The notes: generated by a model not told the origin, from the letters alone. 29,272 bases of DNA from Porodaedalea pini (GCA_002794775.1 NBAY01000166.1:1-29272), one strand, 5' to 3'. Shown: positions 10,224 to 21,750, counted from the first letter of the stretch. Numbers and translations: made by a program.

Positions 10224-13200
10224 ATGGCCTCCAAAATACGCATCGCCGCCCGTCTGCGCCCGAATATTGCAGGCGAAATCATCGACGATGCGGTCGGTGT
10301 GCAGAATGATGACAGCGGCGCGTTCGTCACCATCACCCATCCACGCGACCCCACCCAACGCTTCAAGTTCCCGTTCTCGTCATGCTACGGACAGCACTCT
10401 ACTCAAGAAGAGATCTACACTAATGATGTTAAGCCGCTGCTTGATGTCGTTTTCAGTGGTGTGGTATGTCTTCATAGCTTGTATTTGTGCGCGGCCACCC
10501 GTTTATGTGTGGGATATTTGCTGTGCTAGACTGTAACTGTTTTTGCATATGGAGTCACCTCGTCTGGAAAAAACGCATACAATACAAGGAACAAAGACAC
10601 AACCTGGTATAATACCTCGTGTCGTTCGCGTATGTTCATCTTCATTCATCATACTGAAAACTCAAGCTTAATATGGTTGCCTAAATTAAGGACATCTTTG
10701 AAAGAGGCACGTCCGTCGAGGATGCTGAAATTGGCCTATCCGTGTCCTACATGGAGATATACAAAGAGGAGGCATATGATCTTCTGGTAGATCGTGACAG
10801 TGTACGTCGTTGTTTTTATTCAGTTTCCGATCACACAATCTGAAGCCCTTTTTTAGGCTCCGAAACTCCCCATCAGGGAAGATGCTGCTGGACAGGTTTT
10901 TGTCGCGCATCTGAGCTCGCTCCCGCTCTCGAGCGTGTCAGAGTTTGATAGGATATACACGTGAGCCGCTTTCTCCCAATGTTACCTGAACGGTTGCTGA
11001 AGGGTCTCAAGTGCGGCAACCAAGCGTCGATCGGTTGGGTCGACGAATTTGAACCACGCGTCGTCGCGCTCACATGCGATACTGACATTACACGTACAAA
11101 TGGTGGATAGCACTGCAGGACAAAGTATGCGAATTCATACTTTACGATGAGTTTCTGAGCGTGATCACTGACTATTCTGTTTTCAGCGGTGACTGGAAAG
11201 ATTAACCTCGTGGATTTGGCTGGATCAGAAAATAACAAGGTGCCTTCAGCTTTACGTATGAATAATGTAACGTTGCAAAATTACTGATGCTAGATGGTTT
11301 GAATAGCTGACAGGCAACGATCCTTCGCGTATGGCTGAGTCGGCCGCAATCAACAAGTCTCTCAGTGTACTCGGCCAGGTGGTTCATGCATTGAATCAAG
11401 GAGCGGTACGACCAACGCGTGCTCTAACCTGAGCAGTGTACTCATAGCATTTCTTCCCCATGTAGTCGCGAATCCCATACAGGAACTCCAAGCTCACCAG
11501 AATTCTGCAAGACGCCTTGGGTGGAAGTGCAGTCGGCTTACTGATTTGCAACTTGGCACCAGGCACGAAATTCAGGCAGGATACATGGAACACGCTCAAG
11601 TGCGTTAGCGTATGATTTAAATGCTCCGTGGTTCACTAATAGCATTTTAGCTTTGCGACCCGGACGAAAGAAATCGAAAACAAACCTGTTGTTAATGTTA
11701 GAGGTGAGTAACGTCCTATCTACCATTAAACTGCTTCGTTGACGGAGCATCAAGATAACCAACCGGCTCCGAAACCTCATTTCGCTGCACTGGCGCCTCA
11801 GCTTCCTAGTTTACCACCCGCAAATGTCGCTTCTTCGTCCCGTACGCCTGCCCTCGTCTGGCGACGTAATGCCCAGATTTAATGTTGTATCTTATTTCAG
11901 GTCAATCCGGCCGTCCCTCTCTTTTGCCCACCGCTGGTTCGTCCAAGCTTCCCGGTCCTTCGAAGGGACGTGTTTCCATGTTCGGTGTTGGTGGTCCCGG
12001 TGGATTCCAGCCATTTGCAATGGGCCTCCCTGGAATGGGCCAGGGCGCAGTGAAGAAACAAATCACCGAGTCTGGGAGTGGCAGTGATCGTGGAAACAAT
12101 AGCGGGTCGGGAATTTTGGGGATGACCGAGGAGGAAATTGACGAACGGGTAGGTGCTATTTGCGTCAAACACCCAGAGCTGTATAAGGGCTTAAAACCTA
12201 TTCCTGCAGATCGCCAAAGCTGTGGAAATTGAGGTCGCACGCCGCCTTGAAGAACGCGAGCGCCGTCGAGAGGCAGAAGAAAAGAAGGAGGTCGAAAAGC
12301 AATTGTTGGTAACCGTACAGGAGGAGAGCGATCACTCAACGCCGGACCTTATTTTACCCGAAGAAATGACCCGAGCAGCGTGTCCGGTGGCTTCGAATTC
12401 ATTACCTTCGGGCGTTCTGACTCCTCTTCTTAAACGCCACGAAGACCTGGACAACGAACTGAAGCGGCGCCTCGTAGAGCTTGAGCAGAAATAGTGAGTG
12501 GTTTCCTTCGGCATCAATACACAATGACTGACGGTGCAGTACCCGCATTTTTCTGTGGAAAATGACGCGAGTAGCGAACAAAACAGCCGTGAGGTACAGC
12601 TCGCTGACGTCCTTTCGCCTACATCGAAGAAGAAGACGGGACGGGCATACGTTGCCCTTGCTCGGGCGCATTCTGAGAAGTAAGTCCTGGATTACGAAGT
12701 CAAAGTTGTTACTGAAGGGCAGTGCTGTATTTTTGCAGGGGTAATTTACAGGTTGCGCTCAATCTATATAAGAAGGCAGAGTCCTACGTACCCGACAACA
12801 TGAAGCTTAGGGAACGGTGCGTATATTCATTACTTGTCATCTCTTGCGTACCGTGCTCATGGCAATAATAACATCAAGCATCGTCGAGATCGAGTATGCC
12901 GTCAAGAACAACGTCGAATTCGTGCCTGAGCTGAAGAAAAAGAAGGGTAAATCGAAGAAGGCGAAGAGCACGGAGCACAACCCCACCATTGATCTCTTTT
13001 CGATAGCGGAAACGAGCACGGTAAAGCGCGACGATCACGATGGGGACTCAGATGACAACTACCGTACCTTAGGGAGCCTTGGCAATGTGAACAGCCTAGA
13101 CAAGAAGAAGGGAAAGGGAAGGGGAGGTCGCGGTCGGCCGGCGCCCTTCGAGGAGGCAACGAACAGTCCGCAAAAACAGAAGCGTGTCGCTAGAGACGGC

Positions 13201-13344
13201 GAGCTGGACGAGGAGGAGACGCCGCCCAAGAAGCAGAAGAAAGGAAAGAATGGTGTGAAAGCGACTGCTGGTGTAGACAGTGACAACGAGGGCGATGAGG
13301 AGTCGGAATGGCTGCCGACGAACACAAAGATACTGGAGACGTGA
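10224..13344 (+). CDS. Kinesin motor protein, kinesin-10 (Kid)-like, with AT-hook tail
   Basis: This is a microtubule motor with an N-terminal ATPase domain (residues about 4-355) and about 776 residues in all. It shows [10 protein letters not shown] (P-loop, about 85-94), NHASSRSHA (switch I, about 199-207) and LVDLAGSE (switch II, about 230-237). The block [19 protein letters not shown] resembles kinesin-10. The tail has one TPR-like helix pair ([20 protein letters not shown]) and a Lys/acidic nuclear-type end with an AT-hook-like GRGGRGRP near 13116-13146, fitting a DNA-binding chromokinesin. Exons: 10224-10463, 10530-10629, 10691-10801, 10857-10960, 11012-11124, 11187-11239, 11307-11405, 11466-11599, 11651-11703, 11755-11865, 11901-12148, 12210-12493, 12540-12679, 12739-12816, 12879-13344. 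Exon 2 has one A too many in the P-loop, and the exon 12/13 junction is out of phase. Either the gene is broken or the sequence has errors. The subfamily is inferred. Confidence 0.88.
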
Positions 13345-13789
13345 TTAAGCTTTGCGTCGCACGCTCATGGATTGTGCCTTATGGTGCGCTACCTTTTCTC
13401 CCTTGCTATTATGCTATCTTCTGATAGGCATCTTACGTTTCATGAATGTACAAGCCTTGCTTAATGATTATTTTTGTTTCTTTTTGCTCTCTATTTTGGC
13501 AGATTAATAATGATCTCTTGATCATTTCTTTGCAATGACATACATATGTACACTGTCCAATTGATTATGCTTTTATGCGCAATGTATATCGCGGCGTTGC
13601 GCGATAAGACTGACGATGACGACGACGATAGCAATGACCGCGGTGTGCGGAGGGCCGTCGGAAGTATGCGCTGTGTTGGCGTGATGAGCCGAGGAAGGGA
13701 AAGCATGTGAGAGCCACGCGAGATTACCTTTGGGCCCTGACTACATAATACATTAATATTGATTTGTTGCTCTCCTTCTAAGGTACACG
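13345..13789. other. Kinesin 3' flank, no gene seen
   Basis: This stretch has mixed composition and no supported coding sequence. AT-rich stretches after the stop codon (13385-13520) could hold the kinesin polyadenylation region. Confidence 0.4.
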
Positions 13790-14460
13790 AAAGTTAAACT
13801 CGACAAGCTGGTGTCACATCACTGTCACGGACCCTGAACCCTCCGCTTACCATATTAGGAAGGACCCTAGCGGCCAAAATTGTGAGGTCAAATTTTTGAA
13901 AAGTTTTGTTAGCTCTTGTAGAATGAGAAATACATTTTTTATATATTCCATGAGCCTCCATCTGTCAGAATTCTACCTGATACTGTCATCTGAGACATAG
14001 GTTGTCTTGACTGGTTCTTGTTTTGCAGTCTGACAGATGAAATACAGGTCGGTATATGTTTCAAAATATATCATGAACTGCTCACAAGCTTCTTTTTGCT
14101 CTTTATGTTCTTTATCCAGTTGTAATCCTTGAATGGCATGGCATGGTGCTTTTTTGTGTGGCAAGACTGTCAAAGGGGAGAAAATGTTGAGGATATGCAT
14201 GATTAGTAATTGTATAATACTGCTATATATAGAAGTTATTTGTCATATAGAATTGGCCGAGAGCGGCCAAACTTCCGTGGTCAAAAAATCAAAAGTTCGT
14301 CAGATTGTTGCAAAGTAAAATCTGAGGCCTTTGCAACAAAAAGACTTTTTTCTTCTTAGAAAATCATCAAAAGTTAAAATTTAAAAACACAGGTCTGTAG
14401 ATAAAAGCAATCCCAACAATTCTGTGAGGCTCAATTTTGATTTTGTGTCCAGTCGAAGAG
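13790..14460. mobile_element. AT-rich non-coding insert, probable transposon relic
   Basis: The AT content is clearly higher than in the flanking gene-rich DNA. Two direct copies of AGCGGCCAAA followed by a GGTCAAA-containing block start at about 13869 and 14262. The second copy forms a small palindrome, TTGGCC-GAGAGC-GGCCAA, at 14253-14270. A 75-codon minus-strand frame (13973-14200) looks protein-like (QLDKEHKEQKEACEQF) but is unassigned. No intact transposase or clear terminal inverted repeats are seen, so the class is unknown. Confidence 0.4.
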
Positions 14461-15328
14461 GCAGTTTCGTCGATGTTGAGTGAAGCCAGATTAGGCAAGT
14501 GAGGTAAGCACCACGCGCGTCACAGCTTGTCGAGTTTAACTTTCGTGTACCTTACCTTGAACCAATCTTGGAACACTGGGTACTTTGACTCCGGGTCCAT
14601 TATCCAAATATCTCTCCTAAACTCGTCTTCCCGAACTCTGCTACGGGTCGTCGTTGCATTATCGGATGCAGATGGCCCTTCTGCCTCCGGAAAGCCCAAG
14701 TTTCTAGTTTTTCTACCCTGCGGACTCTGCGTTGCACCGAGCTAAATCAACGGATATTGGCCTCTTGACAATCATCAGAAATACCGCTCGAAAACAAACT
14801 CTTTTATGCCTTCCTTTTGTCCATCGTCTTTTGTCGACACCTTATTGGTGAACGTCGACATTCAACTCAAAGCGGACCTCTATCTCAAAATATGATTCAT
14901 TTATGGGCTCATGCGACACCCGCGCGACTATCTGCTGCCCATCTTAATCATTGCCGACTCCGGCGTGGGAGATGTGATGGAGTACTCGAGCGCTCCTGCT
15001 GGGAACGACTGAGGCGTGTTATACCCTCACGTCATCACCGCATATCATAGCAATGAGACGTGAGAGCGCCGCGCAGCCATCAACATTCTCCGCAGTTGAA
15101 TCTCTGACCGCCGTTCGTGCCGGTCCAATGAACTAGCCAAGAATGCGTGCGCCCCTCCCACGCGTAAGCAACGAAGCGCGCCTCACCGACGCCCTTCGAG
15201 CTGTGCGTTTCACGCAGCCCCATCGTGCTCGCACCCTCTTATAGCCCACCCGCAGTTGTCGTGCTTAAGGTTCGCTTTGCTCTCGACCACCACCTCGACC
15301 AACCCTCCCGTCCTTCGTCGCTGTTCTT
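14461..15328. other. Upstream region of the cytochrome b561 gene
   Basis: There is no convincing gene. Short open frames (14527-14745, 14817-15050) lack recognisable motifs. The last 100 bases are C/T-rich (around 15190-15320), as is usual just upstream of fungal start codons. Confidence 0.4.
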
Positions 15329-16196
15329 ATGGCTGAGATTCACCCCCCGCTGAGTGACATTGACAAGCAGATCAAAAAGCATGCGCTGCTGAGCTCTATC
15401 GGGTTTATCGTCCTCCTTCCTCTTGGGGCTCTCGTGGGACGCTACCTCCGCACGTTTACCGGCAGGTGAGCCTCGCCTTCTCATATTCCGAGAAAAATTG
15501 AAATCGCTGACCCCGAGCCATGGTATCAGGTGGTTCTGGGCCCACTCCTTCCTCCAGTTCCTCCTCGCTGGACCCATCATCTTCGCCGGCTGGTATTACG
15601 GATACAAGTCGACTGCATTTCTGAACACCGGCGGGCACTTCGTCGATCCTCACAAGGTTCGCTTCCGTTTCGATCGCGTCATTCCGTCGCCAGCGCGCGG
15701 GATCTTTTTTTTTCCTACTTCCGAGTTTTCTGAAATCTGATGCCGTTTGCTTTCGGTGCCTGCTCCAGAAAATTGGCCTCGCGCTGCTCATCTTGTATTT
15801 GGTCCAGCTACTGCTTGGATCGGTCATCCACTCGTTCAAGACGCCCCGGCTGATGGGCGGGCGCCGCCCGCCGCAAAACTACTTCCACGCGTTCCTTGGA
15901 CTCGCGATCATCGCACTCGCGTTTTACCAGGTGCACTACGGGATCGTGACGGAGTGGTACGAGGGCACGGGCGACGGGACGGTCGTCACGAAGAGTGCGA
16001 TGCATGCGTGGATCGCGCTGATTGTGGTACGTGGATCTGAGAACTGCTTGATGGGATGACTGCGGAAACTGAATGAATTGATGCGCGCCCGTTGTTTTAG
16101 GTCTTTTGGGTGCTGTACGCTGCCGGTCTTGCACTGCTTCCTCGGCAGTATGGCCAAGAGGCGGCAGGAAGGAAGGAATCGACCCAGAAGGCTTGA
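15329..16196 (+). CDS. Cytochrome b561-domain transmembrane protein
   Basis: This is a predicted di-heme b-type cytochrome that moves electrons across a membrane, usually from ascorbate or another donor to ferric iron or a partner oxidoreductase. Four exons (15329-15465, 15530-15656, 15769-16026, 16101-16196) give 205 residues in frame throughout. Five hydrophobic helices are seen at about 19-40, 48-70, 90-108, 128-148 and 167-187. Histidines that fit the four heme ligands are H18, H51, H128 (FHAFLGL) and H167 (HAWIAL), spaced as in the b561 fold. No DOMON or other extracellular domain and no signal peptide is present, so it is a stand-alone membrane domain. The start is the first ATG, with no upstream in-frame exon seen. 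Substrate and membrane are not shown by the sequence. Confidence 0.88.
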
Positions 16197-16589
16197 TTTT
16201 TTTAATGACGGCTTGAACTCCATTTATATGCGTAATACCACGAACACTACATTCCTTCCTCTACAGTTCGATTCCCAACCCTCTACAGTGTCCTATCTGC
16301 CCTCGATACTAGCTATAATATTTGTTGCGCTACATCCATTCGTATAGATTTGCGAACACCGTCTTCTCTACAAGTTAGCACAAGGGAGCGTGGGGTATCA
16401 AAACACAAAACACAAAACCGAAACCGAAACCAAACCGAAACACAGCTTGAAGGGGGATTCAAGGAATGCTACAGGGGAGGAAAAGACAATTGTCCCGGGG
16501 TCCAGCTACTGGATACATTGCTTAGTTAGTAATTCGGAAGGGGAACAAATCAAAGAGTATATTCCTGTCCTCGAAAGGAACATTGAACT
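16197..16589. other. Convergent intergenic region with short CCGAAA-type repeat
   Basis: This lies between two convergent genes. A degenerate run of ACAAAAC and CCGAAA units occupies about 16400-16442. No gene is seen. Confidence 0.5.
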
Positions 16590-17596
16590 CTACCAGGTGC
16601 GCGTCGAGCCGGGAGAGGTGCTGCCAGAGCCATCGGTGGTTTCGTCGAACATCGTCCAATCAAAGGGCGCCGCGGCCAGAGCGGCGTGCAGCGCCCGGTC
16701 GCCACTGAAGCCGTCCGTCTGCGGCTTGCAATATCCTGCGCCCGCGCCCGAGGCCATGGCGAAGTGTTGCGTAAAGTGTGCCGGCGAGTCGTCGCGGAAT
16801 TGGCCCTGCCCATTTCCTTGACCTTGACCTTGACCTTGACCCGGCCCGGGGTCCGTATACGAGGCAAAAGAGAAATCAAAGTTCGCTGTGCTGGCGAAAG
16901 GTCCGCCGGCAGACGGAAGGCCGGAAGGAATCGCGCTAGAGCCTGCGCCGCCGGGGAGAAGGCCCATGAAATCAGGGAACGGCGCGTTGAGGAAGACGGC
17001 GCCGCTGAGGAGACCCGTAGAGGCAGCATTCGGGAAGATAAGGATACCCGCGCCTGCACGCGTCTCTGGGAAGCCTGGGACGGGCCAAGGTGCGATACAG
17101 AGCTGCAGCATAATACGAAATTGAGTAACGCGTATATTCACATGTAAAGAGCCTAGAACGTACGAGCTGGTTCTCGATCAGCACGCGCGACAGCGCACGG
17201 AAGTGCGTCTCGTTGGTGCTGCCGTGTCTGTCAGGTATGAACATGCACAGCGGGACCTCGTTGCGCGTGACCCAGGTCTGTATGTCCGTAAGGCGGCACG
17301 CGTGCTGTACGATATGCACGTCGAACTGCTTCGGCCAGAGGTCCGTGCGACTACTCCTCGAAGAAGAGTGCATCAGCAAGGGGCCCTGGTCGAGGAGGAA
17401 GGAACCGCAGCACTTACTTGTCGCCCTCCGTCTCGGCGGACGCGACGAGGAGCCGCTGCTGTTCATTCGGGGTCTGGAAGAGGTTGATGCCGTGCAGGAT
17501 GAACTCCCCGCGCCATGGGCGCGGGCGTGTATTGCGCCGTGTGGAGGGTGGGGACGGAACGATCACGTCGAAAGGAGTGGGAAGCCGGAAGACCAT
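16590..17596 (-). CDS. Uncharacterised protein with possible SPOC/ACID-type domain and Gly-Gln tail
   Basis: Three exons (17418-17596, 17164-17353, 16590-17102) join in phase to 293 residues, starting at the first ATG. Residues about 28-172 have regularly alternating hydrophobic strands: PWRGEFILHGINLF, then DLWPKQFDVHIV, then VPLCMFIPD, then ILIFPN, ending in NAPFPDFMGLLPG. This order and the last motif recall the SPOC/ACID beta-barrel of the Mediator subunit MED25, where a similar segment ends FMGLIP. The match is weak and from memory. From about 175 on, the protein is low-complexity, with a GQ repeat (residues about 211-222) coded by a six-base tandem repeat at 16818-16845. No MED25 vWA domain is seen upstream, where the DNA is only CT-rich on the coding strand. 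If it is a Mediator protein, the N-terminal domain is missing. Confidence 0.7.
16818..16845. repeat. Six-base tandem repeat inside a coding exon
   Basis: About four to five copies of CCTTGA (plus strand) encode the Gly-Gln repeat of the protein on the minus strand. Hexamer repeats change length without a frameshift, so this tract may vary between strains. Confidence 0.8.
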
Positions 17597-18036
17597 CTTG
17601 GTGGAGTCTCGGGTTTGCAAGGAGGGGTCGGGAATGCGAAAACACAAAGGAGCGGGAGGCAACTACGAGAAGGCAAGAAAGAGGGGAGAGGGGGGGAAGA
17701 AGTCAAGGAAAGAGGGGAGTCGGAAAGGAGAGAGTATAGATGAATGAATGGCTGTAGCTGTTCGATGCCAGTGTCAATGGGCGTGTTGGATCGCGCGATT
17801 GAAAATAAAGCAAGCGCTCTCGAGATTATTTCAAGGTGGAGATGGTCATGCTTGGCTGGACCGCTCCATTCTTAAGAGGGATTTGGGCCGGAAAATGAAT
17901 GACGAATGTCGCTGGGAAAGGGGGGGGTGGACCGGGCGACGGAATAGGAGAATGGATAGATTAGTGGAATGCTGGGACGGGCGTCGAATAATTAAGCAAA
18001 GATGAAAGAAGAGGGCGACGGGGGGGCTCGGTCGCG
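17597..18036. promoter_or_regulatory. CT-rich 5' flank of the minus-strand gene ending at 16590
   Basis: On the minus strand this region is rich in C and T runs (17640-17740 especially), a common feature of fungal core promoters and 5' leaders. No coding sequence is supported. Confidence 0.4.
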
Positions 18037-18547
18037 TCACGCTAGCTTTGTATCGTCGGACGCGCTGTTTAGGAAGACAGGAACCGGATTGGCTCTAGGC
18101 TTAGGCTTGTAGCGTACAGGATTGACTCCGGATCCGCCGAGGCGAGGCGTGGTTGAGAGATAAATAAGAGACGCAAAGATAATATGCGAGAATGCGGTGG
18201 TCGGGAAGAGCACTGAGAGATCAGATCGACAGCCAAGAAACGAGAGCAGAGCGTAGGCCATGTGGACGAGGGAGATAGGACTATAGGCTTTTGAATTGTA
18301 TCGAAGAGGGTCACAGAGCAGCAGTGGTAAACGTCATGCGGGTGGTGGTGGCCAGCAACGAGCAACCGCGCCGGGCAACGGGACCTGAGAGCAGCCCGAC
18401 GACACCGAGGAATATAAGTATAAGCTCAGGCTCATCCTCGCTAGCGACAATGCGAAAGCGACGACGTTCCAGCAGACGTTCGATATCGTTCCCGTACACC
18501 GTTGCGACGTCCTCTTCGGAATCAGTTGATAGAGACCAGCATACCAC
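18037..18547 (-). CDS. Possible small membrane protein, unknown family
   Basis: Two pieces join in frame across a 52-nt intron (18281-18332, donor GTTTAC, acceptor CCTATAG). The upstream piece reads NDIERLLERRRFRIVASEDE followed by a hydrophobic LILIFLGVVGLLSG. The downstream piece reads HMAYALLSFLG and FPTTAFSHIIFASLIYLST, then a Pro/Asn-rich end closing at 18037. Three predicted membrane segments come from two independently open frames, which is mild support. No ATG opens the upstream frame (it is bounded by a stop near 18550), so a first exon is missing from this model, or the start lies elsewhere. I do not recognise the family. Confidence 0.3.
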
Positions 18548-19066
18548 ACAGAGCTAGTGCACATGGTAGTAGGAGACAGATAGCACTCGTGAGAGGAAAA
18601 CAGATATCAGACACCTTTTATCGCAAACTATGTCGATGCTGTACATAAGGATACATGGGGAGGTCACACAACGTTGCATGCAGAAAACAAGAAAAGTAGT
18701 GGGGAGAAAGCGAAAAAGATGAAAGTCCGGTACACTAACACTAGTACTGGCACTAGCAGGCGGCGAATATATAGTAGACGTAGCTGGGCTCCCGTGTGTA
18801 TCCATGGTCTGGTGTGGTATTAGTACGGCGTAGATAGAGGTAGGGAGAATGCTTCGGTAGACGTAAAGATGAAAACCCAAACTGCAACGCATAGCCCCCC
18901 GCCTCTATCTAGGCGGAGCATTACAACAGGAGAGATGACAAGGACGCAAACGGAGATAGGCGGAGACGGAAGGAAAAACGGCCAGATAGACGGGAGAAAC
19001 AATATTCGGTGCGTGTTATTTTGATTCGGATCAAATACTCTTTTGGTTGCAATTTACTTTTTTTAA
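18548..19066. other. Intergenic, no gene seen
   Basis: Purine-rich plus-strand sequence with only short, motif-free open frames. It probably holds the 3' region of the CCCH gene and the 5' region of the small gene below it. Confidence 0.4.
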
Positions 19067-21564
19067 TTACTTCTCCTCGTCCATAGAGAAGAGGTCGTCG
19101 TCATCGTTCGTCAACACGGGCCCGCTCAACGGACTCGAAAGCGGGTGTGCACTCCAGCCACGCGCGCTGCTCCGGCGCGACATCGACGTCGGCACCGCTG
19201 CCGCCGCGCTGCCGTGCGAAATGGAGTGTCCGCGCAAACCCCCCGCGGCGACGGACGAATAGGACTGGTGCGAGAACACCGTCGTTAGCCCACCGACATC
19301 GGCTTCTGTGCTCGTTGTGGATGCAGGCTGTTCAGAAGCCGGCGTACCAGAGTTTGTGCCTGAGCTTGTGGGCGGGGACGCCATCGGGGCAGGCTGCTCG
19401 AAGTGATGCTGCTTCGTCGGCGTCGCGCTCATCCACTCCAGCCCCGAGCCGTTCGAGCTCACACTCGCACCGACATCATTCCCATGCGAACCCGGCGAAT
19501 ACGCGGTAGTCGGCTGAAGATGGATGCGCGAGAAGCCCGCCGCGAGGCCTTGCGGGAGCGACTGACCTGGCACATGCGCCTGCAGTGCACGTGAGCCCGG
19601 GCTCAGCGCGTGCGCTTGCTCTGGTGCACGGAATGCGGCACTCGGTGCAGCCGGGACCGGACGGTGCGGCGAGAGCGTGTAATTCGATGGAGAAGACGAG
19701 AACGCGTCGAATGGTGGGCGGGTGTGCTTCGAGGGCGAAGAGGATAGGCCGTGTGCGCGGTTGTTGAGGGCGTCGAAGGACGAGGAGGCAGAGGGGTTCA
19801 GACCCGAATTAGTGCCCGTGAGACCCGCGTGCTGGTGGATATTTCCCTGCGAGACGGCGCGCACCGTGCCAGCGCCAGCAGGGACGCGAGCGGGCCCCAC
19901 GTACTGGTGAAGCCCGAGGAACGCAGCACTAGCGTTTGAAGGGCTGAGCATACTCGGCGATGGACCGTCGTTGTCAAATGAGTGGAGAACCGGAGAGGAT
20001 GCGAACGATGGAGAGGTACCCAACGTGCCTGCAGATGGAGATAATCCAAACCCGACGTTCTCCTGCCCCAGTTCACCACCGGCGTCTGCCCAGATTGAAC
20101 GAAGGTTTTGAGAGAGCAACGACGCACTCGGTACGCTGCGCGAGTGTCGGTGATGGTTCTCCTCCCTCTGAACTCCCGAACGAGAAACCGACGTTGCGAT
20201 CCCTCCTGCGCCTCCAGCGATACCAGCTCCTGTCTGAGAAGAGGAGGTGCGAGACATGCGACGACTCTGCTCTTCCGGCGTCAACAGATCTTTGAGCGAC
20301 GACGGCACAAGCTCCTCCATGTCCTCGTCGTCGAGAGCCTCGGCATATGTCTGCGAGTCCGGGGTAGGCCGCGAAAGAACGGGAAGTGAGCCGACAGCGA
20401 AGGATTGCGTGTGCGGGAGTGCCTGGGTTGCACCGAGGGAAAGCGACGCAGCGAGCCCGCTGCCGGCCCCACGCGGGCTGGAGGGGTGCATGAAGAGACT
20501 TGCGCCTGGTGCGCTGAATGTCGGACCCGCCGCGAGCGGCTGTGTTGCCTGTATAGCGTCGCGCGGGGAGGTTCCTGGAGAAAAGCCGTTGATCCGAATA
20601 GGATTCGTGTTAGCAGGGGTGTTCGTGGATGGAGAGACGTGTGGAGGGGAGCCGACGGGCCCAAAATCGATCGACGGAGACGAGCCATGGCGGCCAGTGA
20701 AGCGATGAGGTTTTGAGGGCGTTGAGACTGGGAAAGGTGCTGCTGCATCTGTCGGTTTGGGGGAGGACAGGCCGTTCGTCGGATTATCGACATTTCCCTT
20801 GCTCGCCTCCTCGCGCGCCTCGCGCGCATCCGCCCCGCGCTCTGCCTGTTCATTCTCCTTGGCGAACGAATCGTACGATGTGAAGTCTGCGTCCTGCAGA
20901 GCGGGCGCAGTCTCTGCCGGTGCGGGTGCGGCTTTGGAGATGGAGATAGGGAGAGGCGGACGCGCGCCAGTGGGAAGCATGCGTGTCGGCGCTGTCGAAC
21001 CAGATAAAAGCGTATTACTGCGACTGGGAGGGCCTCCTCGCCCTGCGCCCTGTCCAGAGGTAACAGACCCCGACTTCCGGCTCCTCGAGTCCCGCTCGCG
21101 ATCTCTCTCCCGCTCCCTCTGCGCATTGCCCCCACCTCCGGCCCCTCCTGCGGACGCAGCGAGCTGCGCGGCCTTCTTGTTTCTGCGGTCCATCGCGCTG
21201 GACTGGCCGGGGAGGACGTGTGCGAGGGCGCATTTGTGGCCGAATTTGCAGTTGCCCTTGACGAACCACGCACAGACGTCCTTCTGCTGACCGGGCGCGA
21301 CGACGCTGTGCGAAAATGGGCAGGACGAGCCCGCGGTGCACGATCCGACGCGGAAGAATTTGCATGGGACGTGCGACAGGTCTTTTGCTGGTGCGGAGGA
21401 TGAATGAGCACGGCAAGATGACGAGTAGAGGTATTACGGATGGATAGCTTACACTTCGAGGACGCACTCTTGGTGCTCTTGGGTCTCTGCATGTCCCTAT
21501 CTAGTTTGGCGTCAATGGTGGAGGACGACATGTCTGCGTCGTCGAGGATGTCCTGCGCAGCCAT
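19067..21564 (-). CDS. Tandem CCCH zinc-finger protein, probable RNA-binding protein
   Basis: Two exons (21453-21564 and 19067-21387, intron of 65 nt with donor GTAAGC) give 810 residues in phase. Two C-x7-C-x5-C-x3-H fingers lie near the N-terminus: C46, C54, C60, H64 (PCKFFRVGSCTAGSSCPFSH) and C76, C84, C90, H94 (CAWFVKGNCKFGHKCALAH). Paired fingers of this spacing bind single-stranded RNA, and they resemble fungal Lee1-type proteins. The remaining 700 residues are disordered: Ser/Pro/Gly/Ala-rich, with a charged RER/RDR stretch after the fingers, a short helical SLKDLLTPEEQSRRMSR motif and an acidic end DDDDLFSMDEEK. It lies 186 bp downstream of eIF2alpha on the same strand. The target RNA is unknown. 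Confidence 0.9.
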
Positions 21565-21750
21565 GATGGACGTTGTGGACGGTGATGAAGAGGGTCGGGA
21601 CGAGTAGGAGGATGGCAGACTGAAGCACAGGTTGCACGCGACGAGGGACTTGATCTAACTCGTCCATATATGGCTACTTTTTGCTCATTTTTTCACTAAA
21701 ATCATACAAGACACTTTGCATCTCGGAAATTATCATATTTCGTGCCCATT

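Noticed and set aside
11704..11754. An apparent lost splice acceptor in the kinesin between VVNVR and the downstream exon
   Set aside because: The acceptor CAAG at 11751-11754 restores the frame (giving RDNQPAPKP), so no mutation is needed.
20281..21564. A 427-codon Arg/Ser-rich open frame on the minus strand
   Set aside because: It begins in the first exon of the CCCH gene but then reads the second exon in the wrong frame. The other frame gives both CCCH fingers and stays open for 773 codons.
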